This document shows positions 35,616-44,178 of a stretch of DNA of 64,000 nt, piece by piece. The translations under genes were made by a program, and so were the position numbers. The stretch is from Aliishimia sp039978895 (GTDB taxonomy: Bacteria > Pseudomonadota > Alphaproteobacteria > Rhodobacterales > Rhodobacteraceae), in assembly GCA_039978895.1 (NCBI GenBank), contig JBDWAL010000059.1, forward strand, positions 62,001 to 126,000, read 5' to 3'. Position 1 is the stretch's first letter, and every line of letters starts with the position of its first letter. Below the pieces are notes generated by a model. It was not told where the DNA came from and did not search any database. It saw only the letters and a program-made list of their open reading frames with translations.

Positions 35616-36533
35616 ATGAGTTCTGAAATTCGCCTTGCGTTTGCGCATCCATCTGAGCGGGCAGAAGCCACGGCAGAGGGGCCTTTGGACCGTATTTCTG
35701 TGCGCGATCACACGGTCGATGTCGAAATTGGTGCGTTTCAGGCAGAGCGCGGCGTCACCCAAAGGGTGTGTTTCAACATCGTTGTGGAAGTGCGCCCTTT
35801 GACCGGGCCAATTGACGACGATGTGGATCGCATCCTGAGCTACGATAAAATCACCGAGGCTGTGCAATTTGAATTGGCGGATGAACGGCTGAACCTCCTT
35901 GAGACCGTGGCTGAGCGCGTCGCGGATCGCATCTTGCTGGAACCTCAAGCCATTCGGGCCTTTGTGCGGGTCGAGAAATTGGATCGCGGCCCTGGCGCCT
36001 TAGGCGTCGAGATCGTGCGCGAACGCACCGCCGTTCAACCCGCAGAAAACCTTGAAGATTCGCCAATTCCCGAAATTGTTTACTTGTCGAATGCAGCCAT
36101 TGCATCCCCACATCTGAGCAGATGGATCGATCAACTTGCCGCAAAGGACAAACCGTTGATCCTGTGTGTGGGGGCGGCTGATGAAGACTTGCCGACAGCG
36201 GGCCACCCCATGGCACAGCGCCGTATCGAGCTGCTGGCCATCGAGCAAAACGCGTGGGTTTTGGCCGGACGTGATGCGCGCTGCAAAGTAGTAGACACCC
36301 GCACAGAGCTGGATTGGGCGATGCGCAATGGCCAGATTTGTGTGTGGGCGCCCTCCAAGATCGTGTTGGATGCTGTGGAAAGCCCGGATACCAAAACCGA
36401 TGATGCGGTGGCGCTGGCGGCATGGTTCGCGGCCACATGTGACGCGTCAGACATGGTGTTGATTGGCGAACGCCCCGTGGACGACGTCGCAGTCCCGTTG
36501 CGTAGCAGGTCTGTGCTGGATGAAACCCTTTGA
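35616..36533 (+). CDS. folB: Dihydroneopterin aldolase with C-terminal amino-acid-kinase-like extension
   Basis: Residues about 20-140 are a complete FolB domain (DRISVRDHTVDVEIGAFQAER, SYDKITEAVQ and the LLETVAERVADRIL helix), which converts dihydroneopterin to 6-hydroxymethyl-dihydropterin. Residues about 150-305 are an extra domain unknown in ordinary 120-residue FolB. KPLILCVGAADEDLP, NAWVLAGRDARCKVVDTRTELDW, APSKIVLD and TKTDDAVALAAWFAATCDASDMVLIGE resemble the amino acid kinase fold. The next gene is folP, so the extension probably serves folate synthesis; I infer the fold by eye only. Confidence 0.85.
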   Translation: MSSEIRLAFAHPSERAEATAEGPLDRISVRDHTVDVEIGAFQAERGVTQRVCFNIVVEVRPLTGPIDDDVDRILSYDKITEAVQFELADERLNLLETVAERVADRILLEPQAIRAFVRVEKLDRGPGALGVEIVRERTAVQPAENLEDSPIPEIVYLSNAAIASPHLSRWIDQLAAKDKPLILCVGAADEDLPTAGHPMAQRRIELLAIEQNAWVLAGRDARCKVVDTRTELDWAMRNGQICVWAPSKIVLDAVESPDTKTDDAVALAAWFAATCDASDMVLIGERPVDDVAVPLRSRSVLDETL

Positions 36534-36537
36534 CGTT

Positions 36538-37542
36538 ATGAAAACTTATATCCGCCCCCTAGTTCAAGTTGGTACTGCACGCCCAGAGCAGGCGTTGTCG
36601 CTTGCTGGGGGATGGGGCTGGTTCACCCATGTTGAACGCTTGCACCGGGATGGGCACGACAACGTTGTTCCGGTTTCGGCTTTATCTGACGATGCCCTCG
36701 TATCGCTAACGTCAGCGCGCGCCAACATTTTGGACCTTAACCTGTCTGCGCCTGTGATTATGGGGATTTTGAACGTCACACCTGATAGCTTTTCGGATGG
36801 TGGGCAACATGAGGATCTAAATGCAGCCGTCCGGGCTGCCACGCGGATGGCTGATCACGGGGCGCATTTGCTGGATGTCGGGGGCGAATCCACGCGTCCC
36901 GGGGCCGCACTTGTCCCGATCCCAAATGAAATTCAACGCACTGCACCTGTGATCAAAGCGCTCCGGTCTGGTGACAGCGACACACCTATTTCCATAGACA
37001 CCCGCAAGGCAGAGGTTGCTAAGGCGGCGCTAGATGCGGGTGCGAATTTGGTCAATGATGTTGCGGGCTTCACGTTTGATCCCGACCTTGCACCCCTTTG
37101 TGCGCAGCGCGGAGTGCCCATTTGCGTTATGCATGCACAGGGTGACCCCAAAACTATGCAAAAAGACCCGACTTACGACAATGTCTTGCTCGACGTGTAT
37201 GACTTCCTCGAAGAACGCATACATGCGCTTGTCGCGCTGGGTATCCCGAAAGATCAGATTATCGCTGATCCTGGCATCGGCTTTGGCAAAACCCAAGCGC
37301 ACAACCTGATTATTCTGAAGCGACTAAGCTTATTTCATAGCCTTGGTGTGCCGATCTTGCTTGGCGCGTCGCGCAAACGCTTCATTGGCACATTGGGCAA
37401 TGTTCCCGAAGCGCAGTTTCGAGCGCCGGGTTCTATTGCTGTGGCCCTTGCAGCACTTGAGCAAGGTGTGCAATTTGTGCGCGTGCATGATGTCGCCGAG
37501 ACGAGACAGGCGATCGCGCTGTGGACGGCATCGCGGCTTTAG
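36538..37542 (+). CDS. folP: Dihydropteroate synthase
   Basis: The 334-residue protein joins p-aminobenzoate with hydroxymethyl-dihydropterin pyrophosphate. DHPS motifs are clear: MGILNVTPDSFSDGG, LLDVGGESTRPGA, ISIDTRKAEVA, NDVAGF, CVMHAQGDPKTMQ, DPGIGFGKTQAHN and LLGASRKRFIG. An extra N-terminal segment of about 70 residues (YIRPLVQVGTARPEQALSLAG onward) is longer than in enterobacterial FolP. ATG 36538, five bases after the folB stop, is preferred to the in-frame ATG at 36520. It is the target of sulfonamides in general. Confidence 0.95.
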   Translation: MKTYIRPLVQVGTARPEQALSLAGGWGWFTHVERLHRDGHDNVVPVSALSDDALVSLTSARANILDLNLSAPVIMGILNVTPDSFSDGGQHEDLNAAVRAATRMADHGAHLLDVGGESTRPGAALVPIPNEIQRTAPVIKALRSGDSDTPISIDTRKAEVAKAALDAGANLVNDVAGFTFDPDLAPLCAQRGVPICVMHAQGDPKTMQKDPTYDNVLLDVYDFLEERIHALVALGIPKDQIIADPGIGFGKTQAHNLIILKRLSLFHSLGVPILLGASRKRFIGTLGNVPEAQFRAPGSIAVALAALEQGVQFVRVHDVAETRQAIALWTASRL

Positions 37543-37574
37543 CACTCGGGTGGCTCACGAAGGATACGTATACC

Positions 37575-38921
37575 ATGGTTGAATTGTTTGGCACTGACGG
37601 TGTGCGTGGGACGGCAAATGTCTATCCGATGACGGCAGAAATGGCGCTGCGGATTGGTGCCGCTGTTGGGCAGTATTTCAAACGCGATAGCTCTAATGTG
37701 CACCGGGTTGTGATTGGCAAAGACACGCGATTGTCAGGCTATATGTTCGAAAATGCGCTGACGGCGGGTCTTACCTCAACGGGTATGAATGTGCTGCTGC
37801 TTGGCCCCGTACCGACCCCGGCGGTTGGTTTGCTGACACGCTCGATGCGGGCGGATTTGGGCGTGATGATTTCTGCCTCGCACAATCCGGCGCAAGATAA
37901 TGGCATCAAGTTCTTTGGCCCGGATGGGTTCAAACTGTCCGACGCGGTTGAAGCCGAAATCGAAGCTCTTGTGCAATCGGGCGCTGAGTCGGTGCATGCC
38001 AAGGATATCGGCCGCGCAAAACGTATTGATGATGGTCGCTACCGTTATGTTGAACGTGTCAAAACCACGTTCCCACGCCAGATGCGGCTTGATGGTGTGA
38101 AGGTCGTGCTCGATTGCGCCAATGGGGCGGCCTATAACGTAGCCCCGACTGCGCTTTGGGAACTCGGGGCGGAAGTGATCGAAATCGGGGTGTCCCCGAA
38201 TGGGCATAATATCAACAAAGGCTGCGGTTCGACATCGCCCGCAACGGCTGCAGAGGCTGTCGTGGCGCATGGCGCAGACGTGGGCATTTGCCTTGATGGT
38301 GACGCAGACCGCGTGATCCTTTTGGATGAAAACGGCAAAATCGGCGACGGTGATCAGTTCATGGCGATGATGGCGGCGCGCTGGTCACAAGAAGCCCGGC
38401 TCAAAGACAATGTTCTGGTTGCCACGGTGATGTCGAACCTTGGCCTTGAACGATATCTGCGCAACATTGGCGTTCGTCTTGAACGCACAGGTGTGGGCGA
38501 CCGTTATGTCGTCGAACGGATGCGGCAGGGTGGGTTCAATCTGGGCGGTGAACAATCGGGCCACGTTGTCATGACGGATTATTCCACGACTGGCGATGGT
38601 TTGATGGCAGGCTTGCAATTCCTTGCTGAAATGGTGCGCAGCGAACGCCCGGCTTCTGAATTGCTCAACCAGTTCGACCCGGTGCCACAATTGCTCAAGA
38701 ATGTGCGCTACGCAGAAGGGCAAACTCCGCTGGAAAATGCCTCTGTGCAGGCGTTGATTGCAGACACCGAAGCCAAGCTTGAAGGATTGGGGCGGTTGTT
38801 GATCCGAAAATCCGGCACAGAGCCTTTGATCCGCGTGATGGCGGAATGCGAGGACGCGGTGTTGCTTGAGAAAGCCGTAAACGGGATTGTCGCAGAGGTG
38901 GAACGCGCCACCGCTGGTTAA
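37575..38921 (+). CDS. glmM: Phosphoglucosamine mutase
   Basis: The 448-residue enzyme converts glucosamine-6-phosphate to glucosamine-1-phosphate for UDP-GlcNAc, peptidoglycan and LPS synthesis. The phospho-acceptor serine is Ser102 in MISASHNPAQDNGIKFF, the same position as in E. coli; the metal motif is DGDADRVILLD, and the C-terminal phosphate motif is IRKSGTEPLIRVM. ATG at 37575 follows GAAGGA. The folP-glmM order is common in proteobacteria. Confidence 0.97.
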   Translation: MVELFGTDGVRGTANVYPMTAEMALRIGAAVGQYFKRDSSNVHRVVIGKDTRLSGYMFENALTAGLTSTGMNVLLLGPVPTPAVGLLTRSMRADLGVMISASHNPAQDNGIKFFGPDGFKLSDAVEAEIEALVQSGAESVHAKDIGRAKRIDDGRYRYVERVKTTFPRQMRLDGVKVVLDCANGAAYNVAPTALWELGAEVIEIGVSPNGHNINKGCGSTSPATAAEAVVAHGADVGICLDGDADRVILLDENGKIGDGDQFMAMMAARWSQEARLKDNVLVATVMSNLGLERYLRNIGVRLERTGVGDRYVVERMRQGGFNLGGEQSGHVVMTDYSTTGDGLMAGLQFLAEMVRSERPASELLNQFDPVPQLLKNVRYAEGQTPLENASVQALIADTEAKLEGLGRLLIRKSGTEPLIRVMAECEDAVLLEKAVNGIVAEVERATAG

Positions 38922-38933
38922 GGTGCGTGTGAT

Positions 38934-39851
38934 TTAACCCCTTGAAAACAAACGTTTCAACGCGCCCCACTGGCTAAGGCAAACGCCGCCCAAGATCAAT
39001 GCGAGCGCGAAAATAAGCGTTGGTGGAAGTGGTTCGTTGAGCAACCATGCCCCTAACAAAATCGACCAGACGGGCACTTGGTAATTGGTCAGCGACATGA
39101 ACACTGGCCCGGCTGAGCGGATAACCAAAACCCGCAAAAGGTTGGCTGCAGCCGTCGGGATTAGGCCAAGAAACGCGATGATCCCCAGTGTCTTCAATGA
39201 GGGCAAGGGGGGCGTCCCTTCAACAAAAACAGCCAATGGGATGACCATCGCCGCTGCAATAACAAGCAACAGTGTCGACAATCCAATTGAGTCCACTGGC
39301 GGTAAACGCCGCATCAAAACGGAAGAAATTCCGTAGCAACACGCCGCGCTGACGCAAGCCAATCGTCCGGCCCATTCCAGCTCTGATCCGGTGGCGTCAA
39401 AGGCTTGGCCGCCAATCAAGACACAGACCCCGACAAATCCAATGCCAAATCCAAGGGTTCGGCGCAGGGTCATTTGCTCGCCGGGGATCAAAATATGCGC
39501 AAGGGGCAACACGATTAGCCCGACGCTTGCCATCGACACACCCGCAAAGCCAGATGTTGTGAATTGTTGTCCCCACGCCAAAAGCACAAATGGAATACCG
39601 GTTGAGAACCCGCCAATGGCGATCAACGACATCTGTGCGGATCTTGGCGGTGGGGCGTCAAACAGCTTGCCGCCCCGCGCTTGCCAGATTGCGAGCATTA
39701 AAATGGCCGCAAAGCCAATGCGCCCGGCAGCCAGCCAAAATGGGGGCATCGCATCGAGCGCAAGTTCAGTCACAAGGAAAGTCGCGCCCCATGTCAGACC
39801 CAAAATGCTGACCATCGCCCAGCTTTTCCAAGTGATTTCGGGCTGTGGCAT
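38934..39851 (-). CDS. DMT superfamily (EamA) permease
   Basis: The 305-residue protein has about ten hydrophobic segments in two EamA repeats, the second beginning near residue 150 (LACVSAACCYGISSVLMRRLP). Such drug/metabolite transporters export amino acids, purines or toxic metabolites; the substrate cannot be told. It converges on glmM with only 12 bases between the stop codons and is divergent from the ArsR-type gene. Confidence 0.85.
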   Translation of the reverse strand: MPQPEITWKSWAMVSILGLTWGATFLVTELALDAMPPFWLAAGRIGFAAILMLAIWQARGGKLFDAPPPRSAQMSLIAIGGFSTGIPFVLLAWGQQFTTSGFAGVSMASVGLIVLPLAHILIPGEQMTLRRTLGFGIGFVGVCVLIGGQAFDATGSELEWAGRLACVSAACCYGISSVLMRRLPPVDSIGLSTLLLVIAAAMVIPLAVFVEGTPPLPSLKTLGIIAFLGLIPTAAANLLRVLVIRSAGPVFMSLTNYQVPVWSILLGAWLLNEPLPPTLIFALALILGGVCLSQWGALKRLFSRG

Positions 39852-39951
39852 TCGGGGAACCTTTGTTCAAACGTGAGCACCCTTGTCAGCCCAAGTTGGC
39901 ACTAGGTCAATCGCTTCTTGTTGATGTGTAAGTTTTGGCTTACCGTAAGTA

Positions 39952-40266
39952 ATGACTTACACTGATTCCTTTGCTGCACTCGCCGACCCAACCCGGCGCA
40001 AAGTGCTTGAATGCCTCTCTAAGGGGCCGCGCGCGGTGGGGGAAATCGCTGCCGACTTGCCGGTCAGCCGCCCGGCTGTTTCGCAACATTTGAAGGTCTT
40101 GTCAGATGCAGGACTTGTCCATGTGCGTGCCCAAGGCACCAAACGGATCTATGCGGTTCGCCCCGAGGGACTAGAGAGCCTGCGCAGATATCTCGATCAA
40201 TTCTGGGGTGATGTTCTGCAGAATTTCGCGCAATCAATTCAAACCGAAGGATCAAAGAATGAATGA
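39952..40266 (+). CDS. ArsR family transcriptional regulator
   Basis: The 104-residue winged-helix protein has the HTH LPVSRPAVSQHLKVLSDAGLVHVRAQGTKRIYAV. Arsenic- or metal-sensing cysteines (CxC in the recognition helix region) are absent, so it belongs to the metal-independent group typically found with SRPBCC/AHSA1 proteins. Its stop lies inside the next gene (overlap 8 bases). It probably represses its own short operon. Confidence 0.92.
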   Translation: MTYTDSFAALADPTRRKVLECLSKGPRAVGEIAADLPVSRPAVSQHLKVLSDAGLVHVRAQGTKRIYAVRPEGLESLRRYLDQFWGDVLQNFAQSIQTEGSKNE

Positions 40267-40711
40267 CCCAATTGTAAAAACAATCAACGTGCCGTGTTCG
40301 TCAGCCCATGCCTTTGATGTCTTTGTGAACAAGATTTCGTCTTGGTGGCCTTTGGATGGTCACGCGGCATCTGCGGCGGCGGGCAAAGCGGCTTTGGCTG
40401 TTACCATTGAACCGCATGTCGGGGGGGCCGTGTTTGAGACGATGTATGACGGTACGCGTACTGATTGGGGCAAAGTACTGGAATTCGAAGAGGGGCACAA
40501 AATGGCGATGACTTGGCACCCCGGAAACAACGCAGATACGCCAACGCGCGTTGATGTCGAATTTGAGGATGCCGATGACGGCACCACGCGCGTGACCTTG
40601 ACCCATAGCGGTTGGGAAATCTGGGGCGAAGACGCGGATGCAAAACGCGAAAATTACGATTCTGGATGGGATTTTGTGTTGGGCAAGCGATATGCCGCTG
40701 CTGTGGCCTGA
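40259..40711 (+). CDS. SRPBCC (AHSA1-like) family protein
   Basis: The 150-residue protein has the helix-grip fold pattern of AHSA1/START-like proteins: VPCSSAHAFDVFVNKISSWWP at the N-terminus, GKVLEFEEGHKMAMTWHPG in the middle and TRVTLTHSGWEIWGED near the end. These bind small hydrophobic ligands. Start ATG 40259 overlaps the ArsR gene, and the pair ArsR-SRPBCC is a common arrangement of unknown ligand. Confidence 0.88.
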   Translation: MNDPIVKTINVPCSSAHAFDVFVNKISSWWPLDGHAASAAAGKAALAVTIEPHVGGAVFETMYDGTRTDWGKVLEFEEGHKMAMTWHPGNNADTPTRVDVEFEDADDGTTRVTLTHSGWEIWGEDADAKRENYDSGWDFVLGKRYAAAVA

Positions 40712-40714
40712 ACG

Positions 40715-40743
40715 AAAAAGGGCGCCCGTATGATGGGGCGCCC
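40715..40743 (-). terminator. Terminator between the SRPBCC gene and ilvC
   Basis: GGGCGCCC at 40720-40727 and again at 40736-40743 form a perfect 8-bp stem with an 8-base loop. On the reverse strand it is followed by five T (complement of 40715-40719), so it terminates ilvC; on the forward strand it lies 9 bases after the SRPBCC stop and may act for both. Confidence 0.85.
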
Positions 40744-40766
40744 TTCGTATTCAACTGTGCAAAGAT

Positions 40767-41789
40767 TTAGTTCTTTTCTTTGTCGACCATTTTGCCTGCG
40801 GAAATCCACGGCATCATGCCGCGCAGTTTTTCGCCAACTTCTTCGATCTGGTGTGCATCGTTGCGACGACGTGTGCCTTTGAAGAACGCTTGACCGGTCT
40901 GGTTTTCAGACATGAAGTCACGCACAAATGCGCCAGTCTGAATGTCGTTCAAGATCGCTTTCATGCGGGCTTTGGTCTCGTCGTAGGGCAAGACGCGTGG
41001 GCCGGACACGTACTCGCCGTACTCAGCAGTGTTGGAGATCGAGTAGTTCATGTTGGCGATGCCGCCTTCATAGATCAGATCAACGATCAATTTCACTTCG
41101 TGCAAGCACTCGAAATACGCCATTTCAGGTGCGTAACCGGCTTCTACGAGGGTCTCAAAGCCCATGCGGATCAGCTCAACAAGGCCGCCACACAGAACGG
41201 CTTGTTCGCCGAACAAGTCAGTTTCACACTCTTCGCGGAAGTTCGTTTCGATGATGCCAGAGCGACCGCCACCGATTGCGGAACAGTAGGATAGCCCGAT
41301 TTCCAGCGCTTTGCCGGATGCGTCATTGTCGACCGCAACCAAGCAAGGCACGCCGCCACCTTTGGTGTATTCGCCGCGCACTGTGTGGCCTGGACCTTTT
41401 GGCGCCATCATGATGACGTCGACTGTCGCTTTGGGTTCGATCAGGCCGAAATGCACGTTCAAGCCGTGGGCAAATGCCATCGCAGCGCCGTCACGCAGGT
41501 TGTCATGCACGTATTTTTTATATGTTTCTGCCTGAAGTTCGTCGGGCATTGTGAACATGATCAAGTCGCACCAAGCTGCGGCTTCTGCGATGCCCATAAC
41601 TTTCAAGCCTTCGCTTTCGGCTTTTGCGGCTGATGCTGACCCTTCGCGCAACGCCACAACAACGTTCTTGGCGCCAGAGTCGCGCAAGTTCAGGGCGTGG
41701 GCGTGGCCTTGTGAGCCGTAGCCAAGAATTGCCACTTTCATTTCTTTGATGAGGTTCACGTCGCAATCGCGGTCGTAGTATACGCGCAT
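40767..41789 (-). CDS. ilvC: Ketol-acid reductoisomerase (class I)
   Basis: The 340-residue enzyme converts acetolactate or acetohydroxybutyrate to the dihydroxy acid with NADPH and Mg in valine/isoleucine synthesis. It has the Rossmann motif VAILGYGSQGHAHALNLRDSG and the metal-site sequences DLFGEQAVLCGG and YFECLHEVKLIVD, and the class I length. An AAAGGACC site lies before the ATG. It is monocistronic, ending in a strong hairpin, and divergent from two Lrp-type regulators that could control it. Confidence 0.97.
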   Translation of the reverse strand: MRVYYDRDCDVNLIKEMKVAILGYGSQGHAHALNLRDSGAKNVVVALREGSASAAKAESEGLKVMGIAEAAAWCDLIMFTMPDELQAETYKKYVHDNLRDGAAMAFAHGLNVHFGLIEPKATVDVIMMAPKGPGHTVRGEYTKGGGVPCLVAVDNDASGKALEIGLSYCSAIGGGRSGIIETNFREECETDLFGEQAVLCGGLVELIRMGFETLVEAGYAPEMAYFECLHEVKLIVDLIYEGGIANMNYSISNTAEYGEYVSGPRVLPYDETKARMKAILNDIQTGAFVRDFMSENQTGQAFFKGTRRRNDAHQIEEVGEKLRGMMPWISAGKMVDKEKN

Positions 41790-41923
41790 TTTCTGGTCCT
41801 TTCGGGTTGAAATCTGACCTGCGTTATAGCGCAGGTTTGTAATGCGCGCAGCGTTGGATTATGAGAATATATGACGTTCATATGCCGAAATCATGCGTCA
41901 GATTGGAAATAAAGGTAAAGATC

Positions 41924-42379
41924 ATGCTTGATGACGTGGATCGGCGCATACTGCGACAATGGCAAGCGGATGCGTCTTTGTCCCCTGTAGAACTGGCAGA
42001 ACGCGCGCGTGTCAGTCAAGGCCAAGTGACACGGCGCATAGCGCGGATGCGCGAAACGGGTGTGATCGGGGGTATTGAGGCCGTGATCGATTGGACCGCA
42101 CTGGGTTATGCGGTGGAGGTGTCTTTGCGTATCACGTTGGACAAAACCGTGCCGCGTGCCTTTGATGAATTTATCGCGGCCGCACGCGTGATCCCAGAAG
42201 TGCTTGAAGTACAAACGTTCTTGGGGCGTGTCGATGTGCGTTTGTCCGTGATTGCGCGTGACATGGCCCATTATCAGGAAGTGTACCGCCGCCAAATCCT
42301 AACGTTGCCGCATATCGCAGACATTGAAGCCCTCATGCACGTGGCCCGCATCAAATCAGAAGAGGCGCTGCCGTTATGA
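41924..42379 (+). CDS. Lrp/AsnC family transcriptional regulator (first of a tandem pair)
   Basis: The 151-residue protein has an N-terminal HTH (LDDVDRRILRQWQADASLSPVELAERARVSQGQVTRRIARM) and a C-terminal RAM ligand-binding domain. ATG 41924 with AAAGGTAAAG upstream is chosen over the longer frame from 41861. It overlaps the next Lrp gene by four bases (ATGA), so the two are made together and may form mixed oligomers. It is divergent from ilvC and upstream of a class V aminotransferase, both possible targets. Confidence 0.9.
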   Translation: MLDDVDRRILRQWQADASLSPVELAERARVSQGQVTRRIARMRETGVIGGIEAVIDWTALGYAVEVSLRITLDKTVPRAFDEFIAAARVIPEVLEVQTFLGRVDVRLSVIARDMAHYQEVYRRQILTLPHIADIEALMHVARIKSEEALPL

Positions 42380-42831
42380 TCGAACTTGATGACATCGACC
42401 GTGGTTTGATGCTGGCCTTGGCCCGCGATGCCACACAATCGGCGGGTGCTTTGGGGCGGGCTTTTGGCTTGTCGCAGCCCGCAGCATGGCGTCGGATCAA
42501 GCGGCTGCAAGATCGCGGCGTGCTTAAAGGCAAACGCCTTCGACTGGATTCGGAAAAGCTCGGCTTTGGGGTGGTTGTGTTTCTTGGCGTGAAGCTGGCG
42601 ACTAAGGGGCGGGTGTCCCTAGAGGATTTTGAGCGGGCAGTTACAGCGATTCCCGAGGTGCAAACCGTCGAGCACGTGCTAGGGCTTTATGATTATCGGC
42701 TGCGCGTCGTTGCACGTGACCTGCCGGATTTTGAGCGGGTTTTGCGGCGGCGGATCATGACTTTGCCGGGGGCAGGCGAGGTGGAAGCAAATGTGTTGCT
42801 CAGCGAAGAACGTTTACCGGGTCCTTTATAG
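42376..42831 (+). CDS. Lrp/AsnC family transcriptional regulator (second of a tandem pair)
   Basis: The 151-residue protein has the same architecture as its upstream neighbour but a different recognition region (GRAFGLSQPAAWRRIKRLQDRGVLKGKRLRL). Identity with the neighbour is low by eye, so the two are not a recent duplication. The ATG overlaps the first regulator's stop codon. An amino-acid effector is likely from family knowledge. Confidence 0.9.
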   Translation: MIELDDIDRGLMLALARDATQSAGALGRAFGLSQPAAWRRIKRLQDRGVLKGKRLRLDSEKLGFGVVVFLGVKLATKGRVSLEDFERAVTAIPEVQTVEHVLGLYDYRLRVVARDLPDFERVLRRRIMTLPGAGEVEANVLLSEERLPGPL

Positions 42832-42973
42832 CAAAGCGGGGTGGCGATCCGCGTCGCAGGTTTCCGATGAGCGCCAGACTTAACGCGCCATGCAGGTTTG
42901 TACACCGAAGTAGACTTTGCCAGTCCACCAAGTCCGTTCTAAACTTATAGCAACACATTTGGGAGAAACAGAC

Positions 42974-44101
42974 ATGGCCGCTTTGCTAGACACCGTAGAC
43001 CCACAGGGTCTTGAAGAATTTTCGGTGGTCTTCACGGACCGCTCTTTGAACTCGATGAGCGGGGCATTTCAGGGCGTGATGCGCGATATCCACGAGATGT
43101 TGTGCGACGTGTATTGTGCCAAGGGCGCAGTTGTGATCCCGGGGGGCGGTACGTTTGGAATGGAAGCCGTAGCGCGTCAATTTGCCAAGGACGCGGACGT
43201 TTTGGTCGTGCGCAATGGTTGGTTTTCCTATCGTTGGAGCCAAATCATTGAATCAGGCCAGCTCACAAATGAAGTGACAGTGATGAAAGCGCGCCAGATC
43301 GGGAATGCCTCGGCGTCCCCATTTGCGCCGGCACCTATTGAAGAAGTCACAGCGGCCATTCGCGACAAAAAACCGGGCGTTGTCTTTGCGCCGCATGTTG
43401 AAACCTCGGCCGGGGTGATCTTGCCGAAGGACTACATCAAGGCGATGGCAGACGCGGCGCATGAGGTTGGCGCGTTGATGGTGTTGGATTGCATCGCGTC
43501 GGGCTGTGCGTGGATCGACATGCAGGCGACGGGCGTGGATGTGTTGATCTCTGCGCCGCAAAAAGGATGGAGCGCTTCGCCCTGTGCAGGACTTGTGATG
43601 TTATCGGAGCGCGGATTGGCTCGATTGGGGGAAACGCAATCGGATAGCTTTGCAGTAGATCTGGGCAAGTGGCGTGCGATCATGCAGGCATATCTTGATG
43701 GTGGGCATGCATATCACGCGACGATGCCCACCGATGCTTTGCGCGCCTTCCGTGATACCATGGTCGAGACCAAAGAATACGGGTTTGACAAGTTGGAGGC
43801 CGCCCAATGGGCGCTGGGGAATGCGGTGCGTGATTTGATGGCGCAAAAAGGTCTGCAATCCGTGGCTGCAGATGGGTATGGCGCGCCGGGTGTTGTTGTG
43901 AGCTATACAGCCGACGCCGATATTCAAAACGGTAAGAAATTTGCCGCACAAGGGATGCAGATCGCTGCAGGGGTGCCGCTGCAATGTGACGAACCCGCGG
44001 ATTTTCGGACCTTCCGGATTGGGCTGTTTGGGTTGGACAAATTGTATGACGTGGATGGCACCGTCGCACGCTTGCAACGGGTGGTCGATCAGGTTCTTTG
44101 A
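42974..44101 (+). CDS. Class V aminotransferase (alanine-glyoxylate / serine-pyruvate type)
   Basis: The 375-residue PLP enzyme has the Schiff-base lysine Lys197 in ISAPQKGWSASPCAG, the Asp-based cofactor segment MVLDCIASGCAW and HVETSAGVILP, as in alanine-glyoxylate aminotransferases. ATG 42974 is preceded by GGGAGAAACAGAC. Substrates are probably small amino acids with glyoxylate or pyruvate. It follows two Lrp-type regulators after 142 bases and ends in an intrinsic terminator. Confidence 0.85.
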   Translation: MAALLDTVDPQGLEEFSVVFTDRSLNSMSGAFQGVMRDIHEMLCDVYCAKGAVVIPGGGTFGMEAVARQFAKDADVLVVRNGWFSYRWSQIIESGQLTNEVTVMKARQIGNASASPFAPAPIEEVTAAIRDKKPGVVFAPHVETSAGVILPKDYIKAMADAAHEVGALMVLDCIASGCAWIDMQATGVDVLISAPQKGWSASPCAGLVMLSERGLARLGETQSDSFAVDLGKWRAIMQAYLDGGHAYHATMPTDALRAFRDTMVETKEYGFDKLEAAQWALGNAVRDLMAQKGLQSVAADGYGAPGVVVSYTADADIQNGKKFAAQGMQIAAGVPLQCDEPADFRTFRIGLFGLDKLYDVDGTVARLQRVVDQVL

Positions 44102-44114
44102 TGCTCGTGCTGAA

Positions 44115-44142
44115 GTTGACGGCTGTCAACATTTTCTTTTAT
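44115..44142 (+). terminator. Intrinsic terminator after the class V aminotransferase
   Basis: GTTGAC (44115-44120) and GTCAAC (44125-44130) form a 6-bp stem with a 4-base loop, followed by the T-rich ATTTTCTTTTAT. It lies 13 bases after the stop codon. Confidence 0.75.
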
Positions 44143-44178
44143 TAACAGTAAGTTAATGGGGTGTTCGGTGGCAAAGTG

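Noticed and set aside
41924..42831. NirD/NirL/AhbA-type sirohaem decarboxylase pair
   Set aside because: Both proteins have a regular Lrp HTH and RAM domain, no haem d1 genes are nearby, and the neighbours are amino acid genes.
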